Below, one piece after another: positions 1 to 9,782 of a stretch of 25,347 nt of DNA (position 1 is its first letter; every line of letters starts with the position of its first letter). The DNA is from Ectocarpus siliculosus (taxonomy: Eukaryota; Sar; Phaeophyceae; Ectocarpales; Ectocarpaceae). A program made the position numbers and the translations under genes. The notes under the pieces are model-generated. The model had not been told where the DNA came from. It did no database searches and worked only from the letters and a program-made list of their open reading frames with translations. The stretch covers positions 2,785,639-2,810,985 of the forward strand of contig FN649752.1 in assembly GCA_000310025.1 (NCBI GenBank), written 5' to 3'.

Positions 1-222
1 GCCAAAAAAAAAAACGGAGGTAAAAAAAAAGGAACGGTAACTTGGTTGCCGAGTTCACAAGGTGAATTGGCTTGTTTTACAACGTCGTGGCCAAGCGACG
101 AAAACCCAATCCGGATGGCAAACACCGAGTGGGGGGCTTGTTTTACAACGTCGTTGCCAAGCGACGAAAACCCAAACCCCGATTGCAAACACCGGGGGGG
201 GCAGTGGGGTGGGGGGGGGCGG
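1..222. repeat. Left arm of a large inverted repeat, with two tandem modules
   Basis: Two direct copies of a module of about 58 bp start at 69 and 135 (period 66). Each runs from GGCTTGTTTTACAACGTCGT through AAGCGACGAAAACCCAA to CAAACACC. A flank at 1-68 holds two A-runs and GAGTTCAC...GTGAATTGG, and a G-rich stretch follows at 194-222. The whole arrangement (A-runs, flank, modules, G-run) recurs in reverse complement at 23742-24060. The window starts inside the arm, so its outer end is not visible. Arms made of tandem subrepeats are known from Foldback-type elements; assigning it to that class is inference. Confidence 0.85.
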
Positions 223-426
223 ATGGAGCAATGATGGAGTGCAGCCGTTTGATGGAGTGCAGCATGAGAGCGGCGGCGAGTCTCAGGTTTCTGCGGCCAC
301 GGGGGGTAGTGAAGGTACCGGGGGGGGTGGCAGACGGTGGATTGCTCTCTTGTACCTTTTGGAGGCTCAGGACCAACTGGTGGTCATCTTGGGGGGCATT
401 TCTTTGCCCTACAGGTTGCCTTGAGT

Positions 427-663
427 GCTCTTTCTATCCGCGACATGGTGTCCTCGATTTTTCCGCGTCACCGTCCTGGATCGACTGTGTGGATTGGTGA
501 TAGCGCGTCTACCGTACACGCGACTAGCGATGGGACTCACGTCTACGACACTCGCCCTACCCTCGCCGAGGAGACTTTCCTGTTCATCGGTGACGGTCGC
601 AAGTTGAAGGTGGAGTGTTTTGGGTCGATCTCGTGTTCCACTGCAGGGAGGATGTGCTGGTGA
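427..663 (+). pseudogene. Copia protease-like fragment
   Basis: The frame ending at 663 carries a retropepsin-like start, WIGDSASTVHAT, where an intact copia protease normally has an Asp-Ser-Gly-Ala core after a Trp. About 35 residues later comes FLFIGDGRKLKVECFGSI, which resembles the flap and second half of the protease. In an intact element this would be an aspartic protease that cleaves the polyprotein. The Gly of the DSG core reads as Ala here, so activity would be doubtful even without the frameshifts. The frame ends at a stop at 661-663, and the homologous reading continues in another frame. The assignment rests on motif pattern and position next to the integrase. Confidence 0.6.
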
Positions 664-1820
664 TGCTCAACGGCATAGCGGTCGTGCCCGATCTTGCGCT
701 TGATGTCGTCGTCTCCATCAACTTCATTCAGGAGACCCTCGACCTTTTCATGAATAGCTCTGGCACTTAGGCTCTCAACGGTCGCGTGCATTTTGCGAAG
801 CTCACCACCGGTAACTACGTTCAGGCTCCTCGGGTTGCACGTGGCGCCTCCCCTCCTGCGATGGTGGCGGCGACGGTGCGGCCAGGGCGGCCCAGGAGTA
901 TCAAAATCAACGACCCACGTTTCTCTTGGCCACACCAACGACGCGAATGCACGGGAGACCGTGAAGCAGCTGGGGATTCAGGTGACCGGTACCCAGGGAT
1001 ATTGCGCTGGCTGCGGTGAGGCGAAGGCGATTCAGCGCAGCGTTTCGAAGGAGACGAAGGCCAAGGCGGGGAGGCCGTTTCGGCGTGTCTTCATCGATCT
1101 GACGGGTGCGTATTCGCCGTCCACCGGCGGCGCTCGGTACTGCATGATGGTGGCGGACGACTACTCCAACGTATGGTGGACGCTGTTTCATGCGGACAAG
1201 AGCGGTTCCTCTCTGTCTGACGCCTTTCGCGCGTGGTACGTCGACATCAAGCAGTTGGCGGTGACTCCCGGTGGATTAGGCGTTACTCGTTTTGACAACG
1301 GGACTGAGTTCACCAACGCCGACTTCCGGCACTTGCTGTCTGAACTCGGGGTTGCGGTGGAATTCACCCCAGTCGATGGTTCGAAGCGCAACGGGCGCGC
1401 GGAGCGGAAGATCGCGCTTGTCGTTGAACGGGGCAATGCGGCGCGGTTGGAGATCCCCCGGCTGTTCGCAGACTTGGAGTTCCCTGGAAAGGCGATGGCG
1501 TGGACGACGATCTGGTCGGAGGCGCTTGCTTTTGGATGAACCACCTGCTCAACATGCCCGTGCAGGCTCACATACACGACAAGCTGGGCCCTTGGGAGAA
1601 GCTGTACAAGCGACGCGCCACGCCTCTTCCACTGCCGTTCATGATGCCCGGCTTCCGACACCGCAGCCGGAAGAACAAGACCGAGCCCAACGGGGAGCGC
1701 TGCTTTGACCTCAACACCGGCAACAACCACTGATCTACTACGCACAAGGTCCTCCGCTCCTCAGGGGTCTGCGGCTACTCCGCGGACGTCTCCTGGGGCG
1801 ATCGTCGGGCGCCTTTTGTT
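664..1820 (+). pseudogene. Copia pre-integrase and integrase, frameshifted
   Basis: The downstream segment in frame 3 (from about 610) contains an in-frame TAG at 768-770 and shifts near 910 into the frame of 793-1539. That frame shows the pre-integrase zinc-binding pattern, HVSLGH followed by CAGC. The integrase core follows with a catalytic Asp in FIDLTG, a second Asp in RFDNGTEF and Glu in NGRAERK, with exactly 35 residues between the second Asp and the Glu (D-35-E). Another shift near 1530 continues the reading as WMNHLLN and then PWEKLYK, typical of the end of the integrase region, up to a TGA at 1732-1734. In intact copia this enzyme inserts the cDNA. There are at least three shifts and two stops, so it is a pseudogene; the catalytic triad itself is intact. 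Confidence 0.85.
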
Positions 1821-2394
1821 GGGCAGGTGCCCACGTGGGGGTGGCGGCGGAGCAGTGATGGACGCGACGGAACCTTCCGGGGCGCCGCGGGTAGTGGCTA
1901 GAGTGGTTGGAGCAGCGACAGCACCCGCAACTGGAGCGGCGGCCCCCGGCAGCAGAGTCTTCTCCGCGGCGGCGGTGGGGGAGGCGGCCGGGGCGCACGC
2001 ACTCGTGGCGGGACCAGCGGTATCGGCGTCGTCGACCGGCGGCCCGGTAGCCCAATCTGTATCAACTGGGGGGGGGCGATCGCAGCGCCCACATCAGCAG
2101 CTACACCGGCACCCGCAGCCCAAGAAGCGGGGGACGAGTGCGATGAGGATGGCTGTTGGTTGGACAATGACGATGAAGGCGGCAACAGCTGCGGCGGCAG
2201 CGGCGACGGCAGTATCGTGGCGTTGTCTGCTGGCACTGGTCGGGGGCATCCCGGCGCCCATCCGACCGTGTATAATCGTACCTGCGTGGTGCGGGACGAT
2301 GGGGGGCACTGCCAGGGATGGACATTCGATCGTGGCTGCAAGTGTGCGGCATGAATTGAGAGTGTTCGTGCTCGGGAACTACTGTGCGGGATGA
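1821..2394 (+). pseudogene. Low-complexity linker remnant of copia pol
   Basis: Open frames here are rich in Ala, Gly, Ser, Thr and Pro in the plus direction, then Asp/Gly-rich (2160-2354, starting MDNDDEGGNSCGG). This matches the unstructured linker that separates integrase from reverse transcriptase in copia polyproteins. No conserved motif is visible. The assignment rests on position and composition, and the overlapping minus-strand frames are judged to be shadows of the same GC-rich repeats. Confidence 0.4.
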
Positions 2395-3203
2395 CAGTAG
2401 GGTCTACGCGCGATTCAGGCACGTTTGTGAGAAGAAGAGTATTTTTTTATGTTTGTAGGTTTGGTACTGTTTTGTTTATTGAAAATCGTGAGCTTGAGAA
2501 ACGTGTCGACATACAATATAATGGTCTGATTCGTGCTGCGATGCGTACGACATGGTGTTTCACCTATGGTCACATTGTGTTTTTCGTTTGTTGAGAATAT
2601 ATTTTAGGATAGTCTAAGAATTCAGCACGACGAACGGTGCAGTTGGTATTGTTGGATCCCTGCCAGCACTGCCGTCGAAAATCATCGGGGGGGATGAATG
2701 CGATGCCGATGCCATTATCTTCGCCGCAGTACAAGCAGAGTTCTAGCGGGCTTTCGGGTTTGGTTGTTCAATTTGTTAACCCTTTTCCTTGTTTTCCCTG
2801 CAATTCTTTTTTGTTTGCGATTCCGCGTTTCCTGCGGAGTTCGGAGGTATCTTCATCGTGCTTGTTTGATTTCTCGATTGTTTGGATGTGATGTTTGTTT
2901 CTTGTATTTACTGCCTGCTGCAGGACGGATTGAGTTCCATGGTCGGTCGGAGATATGTTGAAGGGGGGCTGTTGAGCTTTTCTGTTTTGGGAGATAGTCT
3001 AATGCAGCAGAGGGGCTGTTAAGAAATCCATGTCTCGATGCTTGAGAAACGGCATTATTGGTGAAAGTTTCCTCTTGGGTTTTTATTAACGCCGGGTTTT
3101 TGTCCTTTGTCTATTTTTGCCGCATTTGGTATTGATGGTTGGTTGTTTTGAACTACGTATTGGAGGAAAGATTGGGCCTTTTTTGGTAAGACATGGTTGA
3201 GGC
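2395..3203. other. Non-coding stretch after the copia remnant
   Basis: T-rich sequence with no convincing coding frame. It contains the possible PPT/LTR junction near 2961 and two copies of ATAGTCTAA (about 2610 and 2994). If the LTR call is right, its right-hand part would be LTR sequence. Confidence 0.4.
2961..2985 (+). promoter_or_regulatory. Candidate polypurine tract and 3' LTR start
   Basis: GAAGGGGGG is followed after one base by TGTTGAGC at 2970. A purine run directly before TGTTG/TGTTGA is the usual junction of a copia internal region with its 3' LTR. No second LTR copy is in the window to confirm it. If true, the roughly 570 bp between the linker remnant and this site means that reverse transcriptase and RNase H were deleted. 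Confidence 0.25.
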
Positions 3204-3779
3204 CTATGTGCTTCCGAACTTATTTGAATATTTGACAGATTCGGGAGTTGAGATGATTTGTGGATATTTTAGACATGCGTTTTTTTTGTGCTGTTTTCCT
3301 GGCGATATGTACGGACGATGTCGTACATAATGTCTCGTACCGAGTAGGGGGGATGTTTGTTTGCGCACTCGGTAGGATACGAATCTCCGAGATCTCCGGG
3401 GGGGTACGCAGATAGATATGCATGATGGGGGGTGATGGACTTGACGCGCTCGGCTCTGCTTGCCTGCCCATGTCTCATTCTCTAAACTATCAAGGAAACT
3501 CTCTAAATAATCAAGGATATTGAGTCCCTCCTTAGTGAAAAACGCTCTCGAAAAGAGCCCGCGCGCGTGATAACGTAGTACACGCAACGACACCCCAAAC
3601 ATGTGAATTGCCACTATTTGGGGTGTGAGATGCCCACAATACCACCTTGAGGGCCCCATCCTCAATACCACAAGAACGCCCGAGACATGCACGACCACGA
3701 CGGCTTCATCCTCAACCCTCTCGAGACGGTTACCATATTGTGAACATCCGGTAGGGCTCCCCGGCTCCCTTCGTGACAA
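3204..3779 (-). other. Unrecognised minus-strand ORF, possibly a decayed element
   Basis: This is a 191-codon open frame. Its upstream part contains DEAVVVVHVSGVLVV, which faintly recalls the hydrophobic-His-Val-Asp-Asp-hydrophobic strand of copia reverse transcriptase, but the two Asp are absent. A second frame just upstream (3730-3880) reads DDLVTKGAGEPYRMF, which could be the preceding part after a frameshift. The remainder (RAFFTKEGLNILDYLESF and onward) matches nothing I know. It could be a broken reverse-transcriptase remnant or a chance ORF. No splice sites or upstream exons were identified. Confidence 0.2.
3590..3626. repeat. Perfect 10-bp inverted repeat with 17-nt loop
   Basis: ACACCCCAAA at 3590-3599 is exactly complementary to TTTGGGGTGT at 3617-3626. 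It lies inside the unrecognised minus-strand ORF. Its function is unknown. Confidence 0.7.
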
Positions 3780-3899
3780 GGTCGTCTACCAGGTCATCTA
3801 CCAGCATCCGATGTACCCCCCGTCGTGAACCACGTTGAACTCTGGCGTTCCGAAATCCTTCAGATCGGCACTCTCTCCCCCGTGGACGTGGGCGTCCGG

Positions 3900-4290
3900 A
3901 GGAGTGAGCGAGTGGTGTGAGACGAGTATACTGGTCAGTGAGTGAAGAGAAATACTTGGTGAGATTGATTCGAGTCATATTGTGAGGACAGATGATTGAG
4001 TGAGCACGAATCGAGAGAGTGATTACGAGTCGAGTGACTTGTGAGAGAGGAGCGAGACAGGGCAGAGTGAGTTGAGCCAGTGAGCGTGAGTCTAGTAAAT
4101 TGAGTGAGTTGGGAGGGTTGAGTGAGTGAGCGTGAGTGTGAGCCGAGAGGTTTGACAACGTTGAAAAACGTGAGTTATTGTGAGACAAGTGTGAGGTGTT
4201 TAGGGGGTTATGTGAACGAAAGTGAGTACGAGCCGATCGAGTCAAGTGAACGAGCTTCAGCCGAGTGAGTCGAGTGAGTTTGTGTGAACC
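3900..4290. repeat. Degenerate GTGAG/GAGTGA simple-sequence tract
   Basis: Over almost 400 bp the plus strand is a loose run of GTGAG, GAGTGA and GAGCGA units separated by short variants. It reads as a decayed microsatellite. Open frames crossing it on the minus strand (Leu/Thr/Ser/His-rich) are products of the repeat. Confidence 0.75.
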
Positions 4291-4379
4291 CAACGAGCAA
4301 AAACGGGAGGATACGAGCTCCGCGGGTACACATTCACGCGTACTCGGGTTGGATACATACGTTGACATGGCCCTGCACT

Positions 4380-5117
4380 AAAGCCCAGCAGCAGCGGGCA
4401 TCCACCAAAGAATGATGATGCACACACAGCAACAGCTACAGCAGTACCTTGTAGCGAATATACGATGATATTAAGCAGCATCGCCCGGCAGCGGACTTGC
4501 ACGAAAGTAAGGATGATACACACAGCAGCAGCAACACAGAGAGACATACACACACATGGACTGGAGGTTCATTCGGAAGGATACGGCCTCGCGTGTACGA
4601 CGAGGAAACAACACTGCCTTCAAAGCAGCGAACACACACGCACTCACGAGCGGTAACAACGTCAGTGTCGTCTACGCTTGCTTTCCGGCCTAGCGTCTCC
4701 TGGAAAGCCCTAGCGTGCAGGGTGACCTTGGGGTGGTGTCTACTAGTACGGTATATTGCTGCTTTCTTCGTGCGTGACGCTATTTCGGGGCTTCGGGGGC
4801 ATTGGGCGCTAGCCACGGGCGTTGTAGGTAGTTGCAGCAACAGCAGCAGCAGAATGGTTACCGGGTGCCTGGTGCTCGTTTTCGGAACGAAGTTTCGGTT
4901 CGAAATTTTGGTTCTCTTCAAGAACCGTAGAGTTGTTCTGTTCGGAGTTCGGAGCAACGACGCAACAGCAGCTCCAGGTGTTGACGATCGTGGCCGCTGT
5001 GTAGCACCAGCAACAGTTCGAGTCTCAAGGGTAGTCCTCTTAATGTGCCTGATCATCCGCAGCTCCGTGTGGGTTAACTTGTGCCTAACGTGTGTCGACC
5101 TCCTCTTGGAACCATGA
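4380..5117. other. Region with overlapping sense and antisense ORFs, no gene recognised
   Basis: A plus frame (4497-5117) and a minus frame (4436-5056), each 206 codons, overlap almost entirely. Both are low in conserved features: the plus frame is Thr/His-rich then hydrophobic, and the minus frame is Arg/Ser/Thr-rich with a poly-Leu run from a CAG repeat near 4840. I cannot decide whether either is real. CA-rich and CAG-rich short repeats are scattered through 4420-4560. Confidence 0.3.
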
Positions 5118-5602
5118 CTCTCCGAAGAAAATGTTTTCCGTGCTGGCGTTGTCCCGAATCGATCGATCGCGCAGGATTGGCCAGTGAAGTATTATTTCCA
5201 TGACCAGCTTGCGAAGTGGGTGTCCCGAAGTTGTTCTTCTCGATGTACGTTTTTTGCTTTTATGGACATGCGTGCCTTCCATACCCATGTTCCGGTGACG
5301 TTGACAGGCACCACGAGCTACTGTAGGGAACACGAGAAACACGTTACGAACTGATGTCCAGGGTCAAGACCCCCCCCATCAGGACGTCGAAGGCCTTTCT
5401 GGTGGTCTTGCTTAGCCTTGGGCTCTGGAGGCGTCTGGGGGATTTTAGTTGCCGGGGCCCAGCTTCCCTCCATCCCGCCTCTGAGCATCAGCGAGAAGTG
5501 GCAATGTTGGGACCCCCGAAAAGTGATACCAACAACAAATTTGGTCGGAAGGGCCCGAAGCACCGTGCCAGAGCTTGCATCATGTGACTGTGAAACAGTC
5601 AC
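5085..5602 (-). other. Two adjoining minus-strand ORFs, unrecognised
   Basis: A frame at 5318-5602 (94 codons) is followed by an overlapping frame at 5085-5342 (85 codons) with charged, protein-like composition, including GHPLRKLVMEIILHWPIL and STENIFFGESWF. They could be pieces of one frameshifted gene or of two exons, but no matching splice pair was found and no family is recognised. Chance ORFs are possible. Confidence 0.2.
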
Positions 5603-5604
5603 AT
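5582..5604. repeat. Perfect hairpin, 9-bp stem and 5-nt loop
   Basis: ATGTGACTG at 5582-5590, loop TGAAA, then CAGTCACAT at 5596-5604. The compact perfect stem-loop sits at the upstream edge of the minus-strand ORF ending at 5602. There is no U-tract on either side to suggest a terminator. Confidence 0.7.
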
Positions 5605-5609
5605 CGAAG

Positions 5610-6613
5610 TGCAGTACGGAAATTTAGCGGGGAGTGCGAGTGTGAATCGGCGAAGTAGTAGAGCACAGTTGCTATTTTTGGTCATCCTTTAACGGCGTCG
5701 ATCCCGATAGACCGAACCGACAACCGACGGCTGGGGGGGATAGCCGCGGGGGATAACCGTAGAAACATCCGCTTCGAGGACACGACTGCAGCTGAGGAGA
5801 GCAGGACGAGTTTGGCAGAACGTTTTCCGAAACGTGTGCGGGGTTGGATGTGATGGAGGTGGCACGAATACTTGTCACATGTGTCCCTTCAATATTTTTG
5901 TCGAACCCCCTTCCGACAGCTGCCCGATGTGATGTCCGTCTTGGTTTCTGGTGATGTGTGATTATTTGTTTTATTGTGTTCGGCATCGCGTGCCGACCGG
6001 AAGAGATGTGTATGTATGTGTCTACTTCTTTGAGTATCTCCTTTATGCCCGGTATGTCACCAGCGACGGCGGACAATTATAGTGTTTGCCTGGGATGTTT
6101 TGATCTCTTCATGTGATATTGTGCTCTTCTATTTTCATCGAGTTTGTTATGATCTCGTGGACCCCTCCTTACTTTCGGTGGTATTGGGTGATTCAACAAC
6201 GGTAATCCTTTTTGGGCAGTTGGCTTGCGGCCACCCCAATCGCCGAAGGGACAGCGCCATAAAAGCGCCTTCTTGAGGCCAAACAGGCGCGCTTCGCGCG
6301 TGGGAAGGCCTCATTCTATTTTTTTTTTCATTTGCTGGGCCAGGTATGACCATGGGTGTGCGGCCCGCATATTCTCGTCCGAGGTGCAGCCTCAATGTAT
6401 AGCGTATTTAGTCCGCTGAACAAATGCCTCTGTCAGGACACAATGTCTTGAAATCGCCATGCGTTCAACGATCTGGGATTTAACGTTTGGCCTTGAGCAA
6501 CGGGCGTCATCAACGTCCAGGACCCCCTTTCAACAGACGTTACGTACAATCTGTTACATGCTGCCTACAGCTAGGGTGAGCTTCGGTTGGCGTTGTTGAA
6601 GGGGTTAACGCAA
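5610..6613. other. No supported gene
   Basis: Only weak open frames without good starts are seen, for example minus 5672-6076, which begins at TTG. A GC-rich imperfect palindrome lies at 6275-6312: GAGGCC pairs with GGCCTC, and CGCGC-TTC-GCGCG is nested inside. Confidence 0.4.
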
Positions 6614-6844
6614 TCAATAGTAAAACAGGGAGACATACTTTACTCCATCACAATCCGGTATATGTTTCGCCAAACATTCTGCCCTCTCGCTCCTGATCTC
6701 CTCAGGTCCAGTGAGTAGTTTCCTCAGACAGAGGACCCTTCTAAGCGTATCCCCCTCCCACCTCCGCGCCCTCACTCGGTTACCGTTTCGACCATCCTGA
6801 CTCCTGCGCAGATCAAGGTCGAACTTCTCTGCCCCCCTTAGCAT
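6614..6844 (-). CDS. Small hypothetical protein, 76 aa
   Basis: An ATG at 6844 opens a 76-residue frame ending in TGA at 6614. The protein is strongly charged (MLRGAEKFDLDLRRS at the start, then RRWEGDTLRRVLCLRKLL and EEIRSERAECLAKH) and could form amphipathic helices. There is no signal peptide and no recognisable domain. A GTAAAG near the 3' end (codons for DGVKY) could be a splice donor, making this a first exon. The frame is short enough to occur by chance, so confidence is low. Confidence 0.25.
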   Translation of the reverse strand: MLRGAEKFDLDLRRSQDGRNGNRVRARRWEGDTLRRVLCLRKLLTGPEEIRSERAECLAKHIPDCDGVKYVSLFYY

Positions 6845-7257
6845 CCCCGCGTATACACACCGAATATACAAAAAAAAATAATGAACACCTGTTCGAGACC
6901 ATTTGTACCTCCTGTGGCCAGCCTCAAATCCACTATCTATTGTGCGAAGTATACACACCGTCTCTGATTTTCGATCGAAGGGTCCACATTGGAGTACAAC
7001 CGGGCCCTATTCGAACTACCTGACTTCCTTTATACTGTCTGCAGTAGTTGGTGATATAAAAAAAGTTCGAAAAAAGCAACAACAAAGAAGGACACCCTCA
7101 TCGCAAAATGGCATTGATAATAATGTGCAAACAAGGGAAACATACAGAAAAAACGTAGATAGTCCACATACCGGACACAACCCATATCACACAGCGGTTC
7201 GGTCACGCGCCTGACACAGCCTGTGTCGACTCTAAGAAAAGCCTTCTGAGCAAATTC
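6845..7257. other. Intergenic, downstream of the membrane-protein gene
   Basis: AT-rich sequence with no supported frame. Its right edge holds an A-rich stretch on the minus strand (around 7258-7277, reading ATAAAAATAAACAAG) about 50 bp past the stop codon of the neighbouring gene, possibly part of its 3' end. Confidence 0.4.
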
Positions 7258-7319
7258 TTGCTTGTTTATTTTTATGACCGCTCGCACAGCTTAGCAATCA
7301 TTGCTTGCTGCCATCCTCC

Positions 7320-7585
7320 TCACCCTCCTCCTCGTCCCGGTCCTCCTTCCTCTTCCCCCCCTGCGGTCGCTGCGGTGGACGACGCTCGTCCTCCTCCTGC
7401 CTCCCCTTCCTTCTGCTCCTCTTCCCCTGCGGTCGCTGCCGTGGAAGATTTCTTCCCCCGGAAGAAGCAACACCACACCAATGCCGCGAAGAAGGTAAAC
7501 ACCCACACCCCTAGCGCTGCCCCCCCTACGATAGACCAATCCGTAAACTCGAAGAAACCCCCTCCGTCGCTATTCGCCAGAGCGT
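7320..7585 (-). CDS. Exon 4 (membrane helix and tail) of the lectin-like membrane protein
   Basis: The acceptor GAAACAG before 7585 gives two bases that complete a codon left open by exon 3. A CACTAAC-type branch site lies upstream near 7660. The pyrimidine tract is weak, so this is the least certain junction. An ATG at 7601 opens the same frame, so exon 4 could instead belong to a separate 93-aa single-pass membrane protein. Confidence 0.55.
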
Positions 7586-9748
7586 CTGTTTCGACCACCA
7601 TCGCCGTCGTGTTCGATGTTCAAGATGCGTGGCACACGTAGCAATGATGTTGTTAGTGATTGCGGCAAGAAAGTGAGTTGGGGCCGGGAGGTTGTCCAAG
7701 GTTTGCACAGTTGTAGACTTGGCAAAAAGGCTTTATCTCGTTTCGAGATTCATGATCGGAACATACAAATCCCATGTCCAAACATTTCTTCTTGGGGGAT
7801 CACTAGGCATTTCCAGGCTCTCCTTATCGTATACGAGGCAGACCCAGAATTGAGACAACGAATCCAACTCTCTGTGGACTACCCGGACCGATGCCTGTTG
7901 TCAAGGGGGACTACTGTACCTTTTCGCATGAACAACTCAAACACTAACCCTGCCCCAGTTGAACTTCCACGCCACGCAAGATGTCCGCCATGGTGTTGAA
8001 TCTGTGTTTTTCATAGTGACCAATCAAGAACGCCCCCCCTCTCCCCCACGCACCTAGTGCGTCGGCAGCGGCGACGCCGGGTGAGCATGTCTCCGAAAGC
8101 TCGGCGCACTGCAGCATGATCCCGTAAACCGCCGATTCCGTGTACCACTGGCGGACCCCGGTTGCGTAGGCCCCGTCCTCGCAGCTGGTGGAGGTGCTGA
8201 CGGACGAGTAGTTGCCGCCGTCGCTGAATGATAAAAAAAACGAAACAGACGAACATTGGCCGGATGCAGTACACGAGGGAGGGAAGCGGGGGATGTACTC
8301 ATTCGTTTCCTTATGATGACCATGCTCGGCTGAATTTCCCGGAAAGCTGGGGCATCGAAACTACTAGATAGGGAGGAGTCATGAGCCGCGGGGTCGGCTC
8401 CATGCCTGCACTGTGTCTGCGATGCTGGAGACTTCCTCCGTACTTCATACATGCGTATCCGGAATATATTTGAGCGGATATTCAAGGCTGGGCATCAGGT
8501 CCCGCTGGTGGCAATTGCTACATCAACGAATGGCTGAGGAACACACGCACACGCCGTGGCACATGCGATACTACCGCAGTACCGCGAAACGATCGGCACC
8601 TAAACAGCAGCACTGCCGCCGGCCAAGAATGAACGATAGCGGCCACACCAAAACATTAGATGGAACCCATCGGGTAGCGGGGTGTGGCAAGCCGGTGGGA
8701 AAGTGGCAGGAGCGCGGAAGTTCCAACATTGAAATCCCGGCTGATGCATGAAATAACACGCCGGCGGGTCGTGTAGATTGGCGCCAGAATAGATGGAAGG
8801 GACAAGCACCCAACACACCCATCACACACTCCTCGTACACCCGAAAACCAGGTCATCATTTCCACGACGGGGGCACGATCCCCGACAATTAGGCAAGACG
8901 GACAGACGAGCGGGGGGTCCTCAAGGGTCTGTGATGTCGCGTCGAAGTGATCTTGGGGTGAACGGAGGCGTGGGAGTAAGGCTAGCCCTACACACACGGA
9001 GTCAAACAAAAGAGTCCCGGAACAACACGCGGTGAAACCGTTATCATCGGAGAGGGGGGGGCTCTCTCCAACCGTGTGGCGAGGAGTGCCAAGGGTTGCT
9101 GAGGTTACTGGGATATGCTCCGGCAAGGGGGAAGATGAGAGTGCATTCAGTCATTCTTGGATGCACTTTACACGATATTCAAGACTCATCTGCATATCTA
9201 TCCGAACGTTCGCAGCGTTCCGCGAATCTTCTTCGATAAAGTCTCTTCGGGACCAAAGGGGGTTGTCTGCCAGGCCAGTCTCCGGATGTGGGCTAGGGAG
9301 ACAGTTGTGTTCCTTTCTTCTACAGTGGTGTGTATTAGAAAGGTTGTGTGTATTAGAAAGGTGCACATTAACCGCACTACTGATATACTGACGTGTCCTC
9401 TTCTTTGTGCGCCCCCTCCCCCCAGCAAGTAAGGGGGCCCCAATATTCCTGTCTTACAATCCGCTGTGCCCCCAGGGAACACTCTGGGGAGTTGCGTGCA
9501 CGCTACGCGGACGGACAGCGGACATACCCGAACGGGCCTTCCGTTGAGATGGTATCTTCGGAGAAGTAGAAGCCTCCGATGTACATGAGCCCAAGGAACT
9601 CCAGGGTGGTGGTGTTGGTGTGGGCCGTGGCCTCGATGGCGGTGATGGCGCCATCCGTGAAGGAGATGATTCCGTCGGGGCTGGTGTTGTCGCTAGTGGG
9701 TGACTCGTCGCCGTTCGAGCACCTATGCGTATTGCACGGTACAAAAAA

Positions 9749-9782
<34 letters not shown>

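Larger units (their letters stand above)
337..2394 (+). mobile_element. Degenerate Ty1/copia retrotransposon, internal part only
   Basis: Protease-like, GAG-pre-integrase and integrase segments follow each other in the order typical of Ty1/copia pol, spread over shifting frames. A low-complexity Ala/Gly/Ser-rich stretch follows, matching the usual linker between integrase and reverse transcriptase. No reverse transcriptase or RNase H follows in any frame, and no recognisable gag or 5' LTR precedes it. The element is therefore a truncated, inactive remnant. Its left end lies within about 120 bp of the inverted-repeat arm. Confidence 0.8.

Noticed and set aside
69-193. Cloning-vector (lacZ) contamination
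   Set aside because: The match is only 15-16 bp, lies inside diverged tandem modules at both ends of the window, and the flanks do not continue into lacZ.
7616-7999. Plus-strand 127-codon ORF
   Set aside because: It lies antisense to intron 3 and the exon 4 acceptor of the lectin-like gene and shows no domain.
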